Shown: piece by piece, positions 32,475-40,690 of the stretch | Layout: every line of letters starts with the position of its first letter | Position numbering within the stretch: the first letter of the stretch is position 1 | NCBI RefSeq assembly: GCF_030718205.1 | Contig: NZ_JAUZQF010000007.1 | Coordinates: forward strand, 372,001 to 436,000 | Length of the DNA stretch: 64,000 nt | Direction of reading: 5' to 3' | DNA from: Nonomuraea turcica | Lineage (GTDB): Bacteria; Actinomycetota; Actinomycetes; Streptosporangiales; Streptosporangiaceae | Made by a program: the position numbers and the translations under genes | The notes under the pieces: model-generated | Told to the model about the DNA's origin: nothing | Databases searched by the model: none | The model's input: only the letters and a program-made list of their open reading frames with translations

Positions 32475-33362
32475 TCAGGCGGTCATCTCGCGTGCGGAGA
32501 CCAGCACCTCGAGCACAGCCCTCGTGTGCCGCCACGGCACAGGGCTGGGCGCGCCGCCCACCATCGCGAGGAAGGCCTCGATCGTCCCTTCGTACCCGAG
32601 CCCCTGAACCGGATCGTCCCCGCCCTCGATCACGATCGTCTCGGTGGTGTCGCGCTTGTGCAGCGTGACGCTGTAGGACTCGGACTCCGAGACGCCGAGG
32701 ATCTCCACCGTGCCGGTGATGCCGTCTTCCCAGCGCAGCGCCATCACCGCGGTGTCCTCCGACCGAAGCGTCGCGTAGTGCCGCCTCGCCCCCGCGGCGC
32801 CTGCCAGCCGCACATCGGGACCGAGCAGCGCCACCAGCAGCTCCACCCCGTGGATCCCCATGGTGACCATCGTCCCGCCGCCCTCGCCGGGCGTGTCCTG
32901 CCAGGCGTTGTAGCCGGTCGCCCAGATCCCCACGTCATGCCGTACGGTCGCCCGCACGGCCAGCACCTCGCCCCGATCGACCCGAGTTCCCGCGAAGGCC
33001 GGCGCGAACCGCAGCACCGAGCTGGACAGCACGCGGTCGTGGACCGGCAGCCGATCGAGCTGCTCCAGCTGGGCCCGGCTGGCGGCGGCAGGCTTGTTCA
33101 CGAAGCAGGCCACGCCCGTCTCCAGCACCTTGGCCAGCGCCTGCGGCACCTGAGGGTTGGGCACGGTCAGCACCACCCCGTCGAGCGGGCCAGCCAGCAT
33201 CTCGGCCAGGCTCTCCGCCACCTTCGCTCGCGGATGCTCATCGGTGAACCGCCGCAGCCGCTCCGGATCCTGCTCCCACACGACGAGCTCGGCGTGGCGG
33301 GCCAGGGTGCGGGCGTCGGTGTAGGGATGGCTGGTGGCGAGCCCGGCGAGAGCGATGCGCAC
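32475..33362 (-). CDS. Gfo/Idh/MocA-family oxidoreductase
   Basis: A 295-residue NAD(P)-dependent oxidoreductase, the family of glucose-fructose oxidoreductase and inositol dehydrogenase. The N-terminus VRIALAGLATSH is the Rossmann motif; the catalytic EKP is NKP here (GVACFVNKPAAAS) and the catalytic-His region is MGIHGVELL. GGAGAA seven bases before the GTG at 33362 sets the start; an in-frame ATG pair near 33407 is an alternative. The ~200 bp between this start and the divergent GT-C gene at 33565 holds no other gene. Confidence 0.85.
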   Translation of the reverse strand: MRIALAGLATSHPYTDARTLARHAELVVWEQDPERLRRFTDEHPRAKVAESLAEMLAGPLDGVVLTVPNPQVPQALAKVLETGVACFVNKPAAASRAQLEQLDRLPVHDRVLSSSVLRFAPAFAGTRVDRGEVLAVRATVRHDVGIWATGYNAWQDTPGEGGGTMVTMGIHGVELLVALLGPDVRLAGAAGARRHYATLRSEDTAVMALRWEDGITGTVEILGVSESESYSVTLHKRDTTETIVIEGGDDPVQGLGYEGTIEAFLAMVGGAPSPVPWRHTRAVLEVLVSAREMTA

Positions 33363-33564
33363 GGTCTGTTCTCCGTTTCCGGCGACGGCTTCGAGAAACT
33401 CAGACATCATGGCAGCTCGGGACGCCGACACCAGGGCCTGCGCTGAACGGAGGACACGGCACCGCACAAAGAGGGGTCAACTACGGTGGCAATCGTTGTT
33501 CAACGGGCGGTCTCCACACCCAGGGGTGGAAGCCCCGTGGTGGATGCGATGTATGGAGGATGCC

Positions 33565-35229
33565 GTGCCCCCGCTCATCTACGCCGATCGCGCTCCCGCA
33601 GCCACGCGATCACCGCGACGGGCACGGCTATGGAACCGCGTGATCACGGTGGCGGCCGCGGCCGTGATGGCCTTCGCGGGGTGGCAGAACCGCTGGATCA
33701 GCGACGATGGCCTGATCGCTGTGCGGACCGTCCAGCAGCTGCTGTCGGGTCATGGGCCGGTCTTCAACATCGGTGAGCGCGTCGAGGCCAACACCAGCAC
33801 CGCCTGGACCTATCTGATCGCGTTGATCTCCTGGCTGACCCAGGGGGACGTGGCCTACGTCTCCGTGCTGCTCGGCCTGGTGTGCGCGGTCGGCGCCGTG
33901 ACGTTCGCCGTCGTCGGCGCCATGCTCCTGCATGGCGGCTCGCGCTGGTTCCTGCCGGCCGGAGTGCTGGTCGTCCTCGCGTTGCCGCCGTTCTGGGAGT
34001 ACGCGACCTCCGGTCTGGAGACCGGGTTGGCTTTTCTGTGGATCAGTGTGTCGTGGTGGCTGCTGGTCCGGGCGGCTTCCGGCGGGCCGGTGCTGCCACT
34101 GGTGTTCGTCCTCGGTCTGGCGCCTCTGGTCCGGCCGGAGCTGGCCCTCGTCTACCCGATCTTCTTCGGTGCGTTGCTCGTCCTGCGGTGGCCGGGATGG
34201 TGGCCCGCCGCCCGCTGGTTCGCGATGTCCCTGGCCCTGCCGGCCGCCTATCAAATCTTCCGGATGGGCTACTACGGGCTTGTCGTGCCCAACACCGCCC
34301 TCGCCAAAGAGGCCGGCGAGGCCCGGTGGGCACGTGGTCTCCTCTATGCCGGAGACACCGTGCTGACCTATCAGCTGGTCGGCCCCCTGCTGGCGGTCAT
34401 CCCGCTGTCTTTGTGGGCCTTCCGCACGCGCCGCGATCTCATCGTGTCGATGGCCCCGCTCCTGGCGGGGGTTTTGATGTTGCTTTATGTCCTGCGCGTC
34501 GGCGGCGACTTCATGCACGGCCGGATGATGCTGCCGGTGCTGCTGCTTGTCCTGCTCCCCGCCATGGTCCTCCCCCTGCGTGCCATAACCGCGCTCACGT
34601 GCACGGTCGTGACGCTGTGGGCCGTGGTCTGCGCCGTGGCATTCGACGTGCCGTACGAACAAGCCGTCGGGCCGGACGGAATCGCAGACGAGCGCGGCTT
34701 TTACGTAGTCCAGACCAAGGACCCGCATCCGGTCACCGCCACGCCCTATGTTCGCGCCAGTCCGAACGCGCTGAACGCCGCGAACGCCACCGGTCTGCAT
34801 GTGCCGGACACGGTGCCGGTGCCGCTCCGGCCCGACCAGCCCGCACGCCTGGCCGTGGCGGGCAAGGTCCTCGGCACGCTGGGGGCGTCGTTCCCGCTGG
34901 ACGTCCTCGTCGTGGACCAGCTCGGCTTGGCCAACGCCCTCGGCAGTCACATGGCGCTGGCGTGCGGGCAGCGGGTCGGGCATGAGAAGCCGCTTCCCGC
35001 CGCGTACGTCCTCGCCGACTACATGGCCCCCGGCACTCGGCTGCCGGACGAACGGCTCCAGGCCGAGGTGGAGCGGATCAGGAGCGAGCTGGCCACCGGC
35101 CGGTTCCGGGATCTGCTCGACGCCACAAGAGCCCCGCTGACCCCGCGCCGATTCTGGGACAACCTGGTGAGCGCCCCTGCACGCACGGCCTTCCGCTTCT
35201 CCACCACGACCGCTCCGTGCCCATCATGA
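33565..35229 (+). CDS. AftB/ZomB-like GT-C membrane glycosyltransferase
   Basis: A 554-residue polytopic protein resembling mycobacterial AftB (Rv3805c, terminal beta-1,2-arabinofuranosyltransferase), often auto-annotated as ZomB. About ten helices are visible, with the first periplasmic loop carrying WISDDGLIAVRTVQQLLSG...ANTSTAWTYL; the double Asp at 47-48 fits a GT-C active site. The C-terminal ~150 residues are soluble. GGAGGA before the GTG at 33565 decides the start; in-frame ATGs at 33544 and 33553 overlap that site. Without mycolate-type cell wall genes nearby the acceptor is uncertain. Confidence 0.8.
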   Translation: MPPLIYADRAPAATRSPRRARLWNRVITVAAAAVMAFAGWQNRWISDDGLIAVRTVQQLLSGHGPVFNIGERVEANTSTAWTYLIALISWLTQGDVAYVSVLLGLVCAVGAVTFAVVGAMLLHGGSRWFLPAGVLVVLALPPFWEYATSGLETGLAFLWISVSWWLLVRAASGGPVLPLVFVLGLAPLVRPELALVYPIFFGALLVLRWPGWWPAARWFAMSLALPAAYQIFRMGYYGLVVPNTALAKEAGEARWARGLLYAGDTVLTYQLVGPLLAVIPLSLWAFRTRRDLIVSMAPLLAGVLMLLYVLRVGGDFMHGRMMLPVLLLVLLPAMVLPLRAITALTCTVVTLWAVVCAVAFDVPYEQAVGPDGIADERGFYVVQTKDPHPVTATPYVRASPNALNAANATGLHVPDTVPVPLRPDQPARLAVAGKVLGTLGASFPLDVLVVDQLGLANALGSHMALACGQRVGHEKPLPAAYVLADYMAPGTRLPDERLQAEVERIRSELATGRFRDLLDATRAPLTPRRFWDNLVSAPARTAFRFSTTTAPCPS

Positions 35230-35246
35230 GGGGATGATCCGGCCAC

Positions 35247-35277
35247 GGTCGCGGCCCCGGCACCGGGGTCCGCGACC
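35247..35277. terminator. Strong bidirectional terminator hairpin
   Basis: GGTCGCGG-CCCCGG pairs with CCGGGG-T-CCGCGACC: 14 base pairs with one bulged T and a tiny loop. It lies between the convergent GT-C gene (ends 35229) and the lysozyme gene (ends 35295). Confidence 0.7.
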
Positions 35278-35294
35278 GACGAGCAGGCCTCCGG

Positions 35295-36023
35295 CTACTT
35301 CCGGCCGAGGGCGCGGAGCTGGTCCTGGCGCAGGGAGGAGACGTTCTGGTCCCACGGGTCGTCGGTGTACTGGTGGATGGCCCACGTCTTCCAGTGCGTC
35401 GGCGTGGCGACCGTGCCCTTGGCCTTGCTGTAGTGCGCCACCCACAGCGGGTACTCGCCCAGCCCCTGGCCGTACTGCTCGGCGAAGTTGTAGTTGGCGT
35501 AGAACAGCGGCGTGACGCCGGTCTTGGACTTCACCCGTTCCAGCCACGTCTTGGCCCAGGTGTTCACGCGCTCCGCTGACTGACCGTCCGTGGTCTCCAG
35601 GTCGAGGACGAGCAGGTCTCCGGCCTTGGCGGGCTGCTTGTCCAGCACGGAGAGGAAGAAGTCGGCCTCGGTGACGGGATCGTTGGCCGGGTGCCCGAAG
35701 TGGTACGCACCGCGGACCATGGGAAGTTTGCCGATCTCCGCCCAGTGACGCGCGAACGAACTGTCGATGAAGTCGGTGCCTTCGGTCGCCTTGACGATGC
35801 CGAACTGGACGCCGCTGCCGGCCCAGTCGTAGGTGGCTTCGTAGTGGGACATGTCGCGCCCCTCGATGAAGCCGTCCGCGTGTGCGGGACCCGCGAGACC
35901 GGCACCCGCCAGGGCGGTGACCAGAGCCAGTGACACGGTTGCCGTGATCTTGCGCAGAGCGCGGGAGGTGCCGGAGGTGGGGGCGTTGATCTTGGGGGCA
36001 TGGATCGTACGATGCTTGGCCAT
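35295..36023 (-). CDS. Secreted GH25 lysozyme
   Basis: A 242-residue N,O-diacetylmuramidase-type peptidoglycan hydrolase. A signal peptide with a long n-region ends near AGPAHA; the mature enzyme starts DGFIEGRDMSHYEATYDW. GH25 residues are in place: the early Asp of GRDMSHYE and the catalytic DxE of LLVLDLETTDG. The terminal part reads WAIHQYTDDPW. ATG 36023 is listed although AAGGAG is 13 bases away; an in-frame ATG at 36050 also precedes it. It is preceded by a ydaO-type riboswitch, as in many actinobacterial wall hydrolase genes. Confidence 0.9.
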   Translation of the reverse strand: MAKHRTIHAPKINAPTSGTSRALRKITATVSLALVTALAGAGLAGPAHADGFIEGRDMSHYEATYDWAGSGVQFGIVKATEGTDFIDSSFARHWAEIGKLPMVRGAYHFGHPANDPVTEADFFLSVLDKQPAKAGDLLVLDLETTDGQSAERVNTWAKTWLERVKSKTGVTPLFYANYNFAEQYGQGLGEYPLWVAHYSKAKGTVATPTHWKTWAIHQYTDDPWDQNVSSLRQDQLRALGRK

Positions 36024-36050
36024 CGTGAAGGGGATTCTCCTTGCTTCCAT

Positions 36051-36164
36051 ACCGCTTACCGGGTTAGCTGACGGGTTCGGGCGTGGAAGCTGCCCTACGG
36101 CATGGCATGCCGATTCACCCCGAGGGATGTGGGTCCCCGGTTCCGCGCAAGGCGGATTCAGCGG
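36051..36164 (-). promoter_or_regulatory. ydaO/yuaA c-di-AMP riboswitch
   Basis: The minus strand carries the conserved blocks of the actinobacterial ydaO class in order: CGCTGAATCCGCC, GGAACCGGGGACCCAC, GGGGTGAATCGGC, then CGCCCGAACCCGTCAGCTAA and CCCGGTAAGC. It ends about 25 bases before the GH25 gene. The class binds cyclic di-AMP and typically switches off wall-remodelling genes when the ligand is high. A secondary-structure search would be decisive but the primary motifs are very clear. Confidence 0.9.
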
Positions 36165-36265
36165 TCACAGGTCCGTCCTGTGATGCGTCTGGCGATGGTC
36201 AGGTAACGAACCGACAAGTCGGACGTATACCCCAAATACCCAATGTGGGTACATATCTGACAGTC

Positions 36266-36294
36266 AGGCTACAAACGGATAGATTACCAGTCAA
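36266..36294 (-). promoter_or_regulatory. Sigma-70-type promoter for riboswitch and lysozyme
   Basis: On the minus strand TTGACT (36289-36294) is followed after exactly 17 bases by TAGCCT (36266-36271). Transcription would start near 36259, about 95 bases before the riboswitch core. The surrounding 36180-36300 stretch is clearly less GC-rich than the genes. Confidence 0.5.
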
Positions 36295-36331
36295 GGGCTG
36301 GAAACGACGCTCTCCAACGTCCTCCACCTGC

Positions 36332-36937
36332 CTACAGCCAGCCGCGTTCCCTGGCCACCGCCGCGGCCTCGCTCCTGCTGCGGGTGCCGGTCTTTCCGAT
36401 CGCCGCCGAAAGGTGGTTGCGCACGGTGCCCTCGGAGAGCCGCAGCAGCTTGGCGACCTCGGCGATGGCGTGGCCGGCGCCGACCGCGACCAGCACTTCC
36501 CGCTCGCGCGCCGTCAGCGGGTTGATCCCGTGGATCAACGACTCGGTGGCAAGGACCGGGTCGACGACCCGGATGCCCCGATAGACCTTGCGTACCGCGT
36601 CGGCGAGGTCTTCGGGGGGCGCGTCCTTGACGATGAAACCTGAGGCGCCCGCCGCCATGGCACGCGCGAGGTAGCCGGGGCGGCCGAAGGTGGTGCAGAC
36701 GAGGATGCGGCACGCCGGAAGCTCCCTGTGGAGCTCCTCGGCCGCGGTCAGCCCGTCCTTTCCGGGCATCTGCACATCGAGCAGCGCCACATCGGGCGAG
36801 GTCTCGCGGGCCGCGGCAAGGACCTCGTCGCCGGAGCCGACCTGCGCGACCACGGTGATGTCCGGCTCCAGCTCCAGCATCGCCGCCAAGGCGCCCCGCA
36901 CCAGCGCCTGGTCGTCGGCGAGAAGGATCCTGATCAT
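36332..36937 (-). CDS. NarL/LuxR-family response regulator
   Basis: A 201-residue two-domain regulator. The receiver has acidic pocket DD at 8-9, phospho-acceptor Asp54 (VALLDVQMPG) and Lys104 (FIVKDA). The C-terminal LuxR helix-turn-helix reads PLTAREREVLVAVGAGHAIAEVAKLLRLSEGTVRNHLSAAIGK. ATG 36937 overlaps the stop of the upstream kinase gene by four bases (ATGA). Its partner is the kinase at 36934-38100; the adjacent ABC-2 exporter is the likely target. Confidence 0.95.
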   Translation of the reverse strand: MIRILLADDQALVRGALAAMLELEPDITVVAQVGSGDEVLAAARETSPDVALLDVQMPGKDGLTAAEELHRELPACRILVCTTFGRPGYLARAMAAGASGFIVKDAPPEDLADAVRKVYRGIRVVDPVLATESLIHGINPLTAREREVLVAVGAGHAIAEVAKLLRLSEGTVRNHLSAAIGKTGTRSRSEAAAVARERGWL

Positions 36938-38100
36938 CCCCTTCTCATCCCTGTCTTTGGCTGCTCCGGACCGGACCCGCTCGCCAGTGCGGGCACGACC
37001 GCGTGGACGAAAAACCCGCCTTGCGGGCGCGCACCCGCCGCCAGTGTGCCCTCCACGGCCTGCATGCGTTCCTCCAGGCCACGCAGCCCGTTCCCCCACG
37101 GCACCGCCGCCGGGCCGACTCCGTCGTCGTCCACCCGCAGCCAGTTCGTCCCGATGGCGACGGTGACCCGCTGGGCCGAGGAGTGCCGGACCGCATTGGT
37201 CACCGCTTCGCGCAGGATGTGCCCGAAGACCTCCTGAAGTGACGGATGGACGTCATCGACCGCCTGCGGAAGCCGGTCCTGGATGCCTGCGGCGCGCAGG
37301 ACCTCGCGCGCCGAGGCGAGCTCTCCCGAGAGCGTGATCTGCCGATATCCCGACACGGTGGCGCGCACGTCCGCGAGCGCCTGCCGGGATAGGCGCTCGA
37401 CGTCACCGGCCTCGCGGGCGGCCGCGCCGAGATCATCGGAGCTCTCGAGGAGCCGACGGACCAGGCCGGCCTTCACCGTGATGGTCGTGAGGCTGTGGCC
37501 CAGGATGTCGTGAAGGTCGCGGGCGACACGTTCCCTCTCCCGATCCACCGCGAGCAGGGCGATCTGGTCGCGCGTGCGCTTCAGCTCGTCGTTGGCGTCC
37601 ACCAGCCGCGCCAGCAGGGCGATCGCGCTGCTGACCGAGCCGAGGACGACGAGGTTGGTCAGCTGCTCGACGAAGATACCGGTCAGCAGGGCGCCCACCG
37701 CGATCCCGGCCAGCGCCAGCACCGTGACGACGACGGCGACCTCACGGCTGGCCGTCACCGCGATGACGCACAGGGCGAACATGAGAACCCACGAGTTGGT
37801 CAGCCCCATGAGGAGGATGAGGACCGTGCCCAGGCCCATGAGGGTCAGGCACATCACCGCCCGCACGACCCAGGCCTCCCACGGGCCGACGGCCACGCAG
37901 ACCAGGTAGGCGATCGTGTAGGCGATGCCCACCCCTGCCGCCCAGGAGGTCCGGTGCGGCTCCAACTCCTCCAGCGCACGCAGCCACGTCGGGATCATGA
38001 GGGCGCTGAACAGCAGGGTCAGCCCCACCGAGATCGCGAGGGCCCGTCTGTCCCACCTCGGCGACGCGGGGAGGAACAGACGCTCGCCCAGGCTCGTCAC
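36934..38100 (-). CDS. DesK-type sensor histidine kinase
   Basis: A 388-residue HisKA_3-type kinase. About five membrane helices (roughly 20-165) replace an extracellular sensor, as in DesK/LiaS-like kinases that sense membrane or envelope state. The phospho-acceptor is His197 in RERVARDLHDILGHSL; the ATPase domain has N-box REAVTNAVRHS, DDDGVG and a G-rich GNGLRGLEERM. The start is a GTG at 38100 with a weak ribosome site. It lies directly downstream of the ABC-2 genes on the same strand and overlaps its response regulator gene. Confidence 0.92.
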   Translation of the reverse strand: MTSLGERLFLPASPRWDRRALAISVGLTLLFSALMIPTWLRALEELEPHRTSWAAGVGIAYTIAYLVCVAVGPWEAWVVRAVMCLTLMGLGTVLILLMGLTNSWVLMFALCVIAVTASREVAVVVTVLALAGIAVGALLTGIFVEQLTNLVVLGSVSSAIALLARLVDANDELKRTRDQIALLAVDRERERVARDLHDILGHSLTTITVKAGLVRRLLESSDDLGAAAREAGDVERLSRQALADVRATVSGYRQITLSGELASAREVLRAAGIQDRLPQAVDDVHPSLQEVFGHILREAVTNAVRHSSAQRVTVAIGTNWLRVDDDGVGPAAVPWGNGLRGLEERMQAVEGTLAAGARPQGGFFVHAVVPALASGSGPEQPKTGMRRG

Positions 38101-38162
38101 CCGCCCGCGCGTCCGGGTGTCACCACCGCTCTGAGCCAGGTGAATCCCTCCTTGCCGAAAGG

Positions 38163-38900
38163 CTAGCTCCGGCCGGAATCATGGCGATAACGCCACATCA
38201 CGGCGGCGGCCAGGATCACCGCCCATCCTACGAGCGCCCCGGCCGCCGGCAGCAGCTGCCGGTCCGGCAGGACCACCGACCGGGCGATCTCGACCAGCCA
38301 GTAGCTGGGCGTGGCGTAGCCGGCGTAGGTGAACCACGACGGAAGCGAGTCCAGCGGCATGAACATGCCACCGAAGATCGCCAGCACCATCATCCCGATG
38401 ATGGTGATCTCCTGGACGTTCTCCTTTTTGGCCATCTGGCCGATCAGCAGTCCCATGATCGCGAAGGGCAACCCGCCGATCCAGACCAGGCCGATCAGCG
38501 TGAGCCAGGCGAGGGGCTCGAGCCGGACGCCTCTGACGACCATCGCGAGGGCCGCGACGGCCATCGGCGGGGGCAGCGCGACGAGCATGCCCACGGCCGC
38601 CTTGCCGAGCAGGTAGCCGGCTCCGGAGAGCGGCGTCAACCGGAGCTGACGCTGCCAGCCCGTGGCCCGCTCGTTCACCACCTGCGTGCCGACGAGCATG
38701 CCCGCCATCAGCACGCCCCACGCGGTCATGGCCGGCAGGATGATGAGCGCGGCCGAGAAGGGGATGTCCTGCGGCATCTGCGACTCGAAGATCAGCGCCT
38801 CGAGGAGATAGAACCCGCCGGGAAAACCCAGGACGAACAGGAGCGTTCCGGGCTGCCGCAGAATCCTGCGAACCTCCAGCCCCAGGTATCCGAGTTTCAT
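38163..38900 (-). CDS. ABC-2 type exporter permease
   Basis: A 245-residue permease with six hydrophobic helices and the ABC-2 layout (VNERATGWQRQLRLTPLS between helices 2 and 3; FGGMFMPLDSLPSW before the last). ATG 38900 overlaps the ATPase gene's stop by four bases. With the upstream ATPase it forms a drug- or lipid-type exporter, probably controlled by the DesK/NarL pair just downstream, a frequent arrangement in Firmicutes and actinomycetes. Confidence 0.92.
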   Translation of the reverse strand: MKLGYLGLEVRRILRQPGTLLFVLGFPGGFYLLEALIFESQMPQDIPFSAALIILPAMTAWGVLMAGMLVGTQVVNERATGWQRQLRLTPLSGAGYLLGKAAVGMLVALPPPMAVAALAMVVRGVRLEPLAWLTLIGLVWIGGLPFAIMGLLIGQMAKKENVQEITIIGMMVLAIFGGMFMPLDSLPSWFTYAGYATPSYWLVEIARSVVLPDRQLLPAAGALVGWAVILAAAVMWRYRHDSGRS

Positions 38901-39877
38901 CGCGTCTGGCCCTCCTCTGCGGTGAGTGCCTGGTCCACGGGTGGATCCTCGTCACCGGCGATGGCGAAGAACACCTCGTCCAGCCCGACACCGACCACTT
39001 CGACGCTGCGAGCCTGCGGAAAGGCGGCCAGCAACGCACGCAGCGTCACGTCCGAGTCCGAACTGACGACCTGAACCTTCTCCCCCATGACCTCGACATT
39101 GAGCACCTCGGGCAGGGCCAGCACAGCGCTCCTGGCGACTCCGGGGATCACGGCGCGCAGTGTGCGGCTGGCCGCCAGCATGCGCATGTGCTCGATCGAG
39201 CCGTCGGCGACCACGCGTCCCCTCTTGAGGAAGACGACCCTGTCGGCGTACTCCTCGGCCTCCTCCAGGTAGTGGGTCGCGAAGATCACCGTACGGCCCG
39301 GGGCGGTGAATTCACGCATCGACTTCCAGAACTCGCGGCGCGTGGTCACGTCCATTCCGGCGGTCGGCTCGTCGAGCAGCAGGAGATCGGGGTCGGAGAC
39401 CAGGGCGACGGCGAATCGCACCCGCTGCTTCTGACCGCCCGAAAGCTTGGTCGACCTCCGCTTTCCCAGGTCCTCGATCCCGGCTCGGCTAAGAGCCTCC
39501 CGGACCGGCAGCGGCTTGCGGTGCAGCGAGGCCACCATCCCGACGATCTCGTCGACGGTCGCGTCGTCCAGCAATGCGCCTTCCTGGAGCATCGCACCGA
39601 TACGCCCGTCCTTGACGGCCTCCGGGGGCCGCCGGCCGAACACCGACACCTCACCGCTGTCCGGCTTGGTCAGCCCCAGGATCATGTCGATCGTCGTGGA
39701 TTTTCCGGCGCCGTTCGGCCCGAGTAGCGTGACGACCTCGCCCGGCGCGATCGAGACGTCCACGCCGGCCACGGCGTCGACGTCTCCGTAGCGCTTGCGC
39801 AGTCCCGCGGCGTGGACGGCCAACGTCCGCGCCGGCTGCCGCTCCTCGGCGGATTCGGGGATAGGCCTGTTTGCCAT
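38897..39877 (-). CDS. ABC-2 type exporter ATP-binding protein
   Basis: A 326-residue ATPase. Walker A is GPNGAGKST, the signature is KLSGGQKQRVRFA, Walker B is LLLLDEPTAGMD, with the switch His in FATHYLEEAEEYADR. The C-terminal ~90 residues form the usual DrrA-like extension. ATG 39877 lacks a clear ribosome site; a TTTATCGC stretch just upstream may be a -10 element of a short-leader transcript. A long in-frame extension to 40405 runs antisense through the MFS remnant and is rejected. Confidence 0.93.
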   Translation of the reverse strand: MANRPIPESAEERQPARTLAVHAAGLRKRYGDVDAVAGVDVSIAPGEVVTLLGPNGAGKSTTIDMILGLTKPDSGEVSVFGRRPPEAVKDGRIGAMLQEGALLDDATVDEIVGMVASLHRKPLPVREALSRAGIEDLGKRRSTKLSGGQKQRVRFAVALVSDPDLLLLDEPTAGMDVTTRREFWKSMREFTAPGRTVIFATHYLEEAEEYADRVVFLKRGRVVADGSIEHMRMLAASRTLRAVIPGVARSAVLALPEVLNVEVMGEKVQVVSSDSDVTLRALLAAFPQARSVEVVGVGLDEVFFAIAGDEDPPVDQALTAEEGQTR

Positions 39878-40003
39878 GCGATAAAGAATGGCGGACACGG
39901 GGTGCCGAATGCCTAGCCCGTGTGTCACTACCTCCTCGTGACACCTGTCATGGTCCTGTTGACCTTGAACAAACCGCCACAAACAATGACGGCACCGAAG
40001 ATC

Positions 40004-40045
40004 CAACCGTGTGCACCGGACGAGCCCCCACCAAACACACGGTTG
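40004..40045. repeat. 10-bp perfect inverted repeat
   Basis: CAACCGTGTG (40004-40013) and CACACGGTTG (40036-40045) are exact inverse copies separated by 22 bases, in the ~220-bp gap between the ABC ATPase and the MFS remnant. It could be an operator, a terminator stem or a scar of an element; nothing else in the gap was recognised. Confidence 0.45.
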
Positions 40046-40100
40046 TCGTGCGAAGGCGTGTCGGCGCGCCCGCTCCGGTCCGACACTCAGCGAGGTCGTT

Positions 40101-40690
40101 GTGTCTGAAACGCCGGCGCCGACACCCAGATCATGGATACCGCGCGGGCATCCGCTGTCGTGGGCAACGCTCGCGGTGACCACCGGCGCGATCCTGATGA
40201 CCGCCGTGGACGGCGGCATCTTGCCCGCTGTCCTGCCCGCCATCCAGGAGGAGTTCGAACTGAGCTCCACGCAGGCGGGATTGGTCAACTCGGTGTTCTT
40301 CGGCGGCCTGATCGTCGGCGCCCTGCTGTTCGGCTGGGTCTCGGACCGGATCGGCACCGGGTACCGGCGGACGTGGACGTGGAACGTCGCGATGCTGCTT
40401 GCCATCCTGGGCGGCGCCCTGACGTTCGGATTCGCCGGCAGCTTCGTGGCATTCCTGCTGCTGCGGATTCCGATGGGGATCAGCCGGCCAGTTTCTCACC
40501 GGTGCCCTCATCGGCGCCGTCCTCGGGTTCGCCGGCTGGCGTGAGGCCTTCCTGCTCATCCCGCTCCTGGGGATCCCGATCATCGTGGCGCAGGCGCTCA
40601 TCGGCACCAGGCGCAACCAGGCGAAGGTCTACGACTGGATCGACCGCCGCGGCCTCACTCGCCCGCTGCCCGAGCTGTTCGCTAGCCGAG
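40101..40690 (+). pseudogene. Truncated, frameshifted MFS transporter
   Basis: From the GTG at 40101 a normal major-facilitator N-terminus is encoded (TGAILMTAVDGGILPAVLPAIQEEFELSSTQAGLV, then GWVSDRIGTGYRRTW). Near 40485, after RIPMG, the frame breaks and a portion is missing; the +1 frame resumes with FLTGALIGAVLGFAGWREAFLL, a typical fifth-helix region. MFS-like coding stops at about 40690 where the convergent hexapeptide gene begins, so the whole C-terminal half is lost. A working transporter is not expected. Confidence 0.75.

Noticed and set aside
15320..33362. Interpretation as an antibiotic (aminoglycoside-type) biosynthetic cluster
   Set aside because: StrS-type aminotransferases fit, but there are no glycosyltransferases, cyclitol synthase, kinase or resistance genes, and a sugar importer with secreted proteins points to uptake or catabolism.
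38897..40405. N-terminal extension of the ABC ATPase to 502 residues
   Set aside because: The extension has no domain, is antisense to the MFS remnant and precedes a normal DrrA-like N-terminus.
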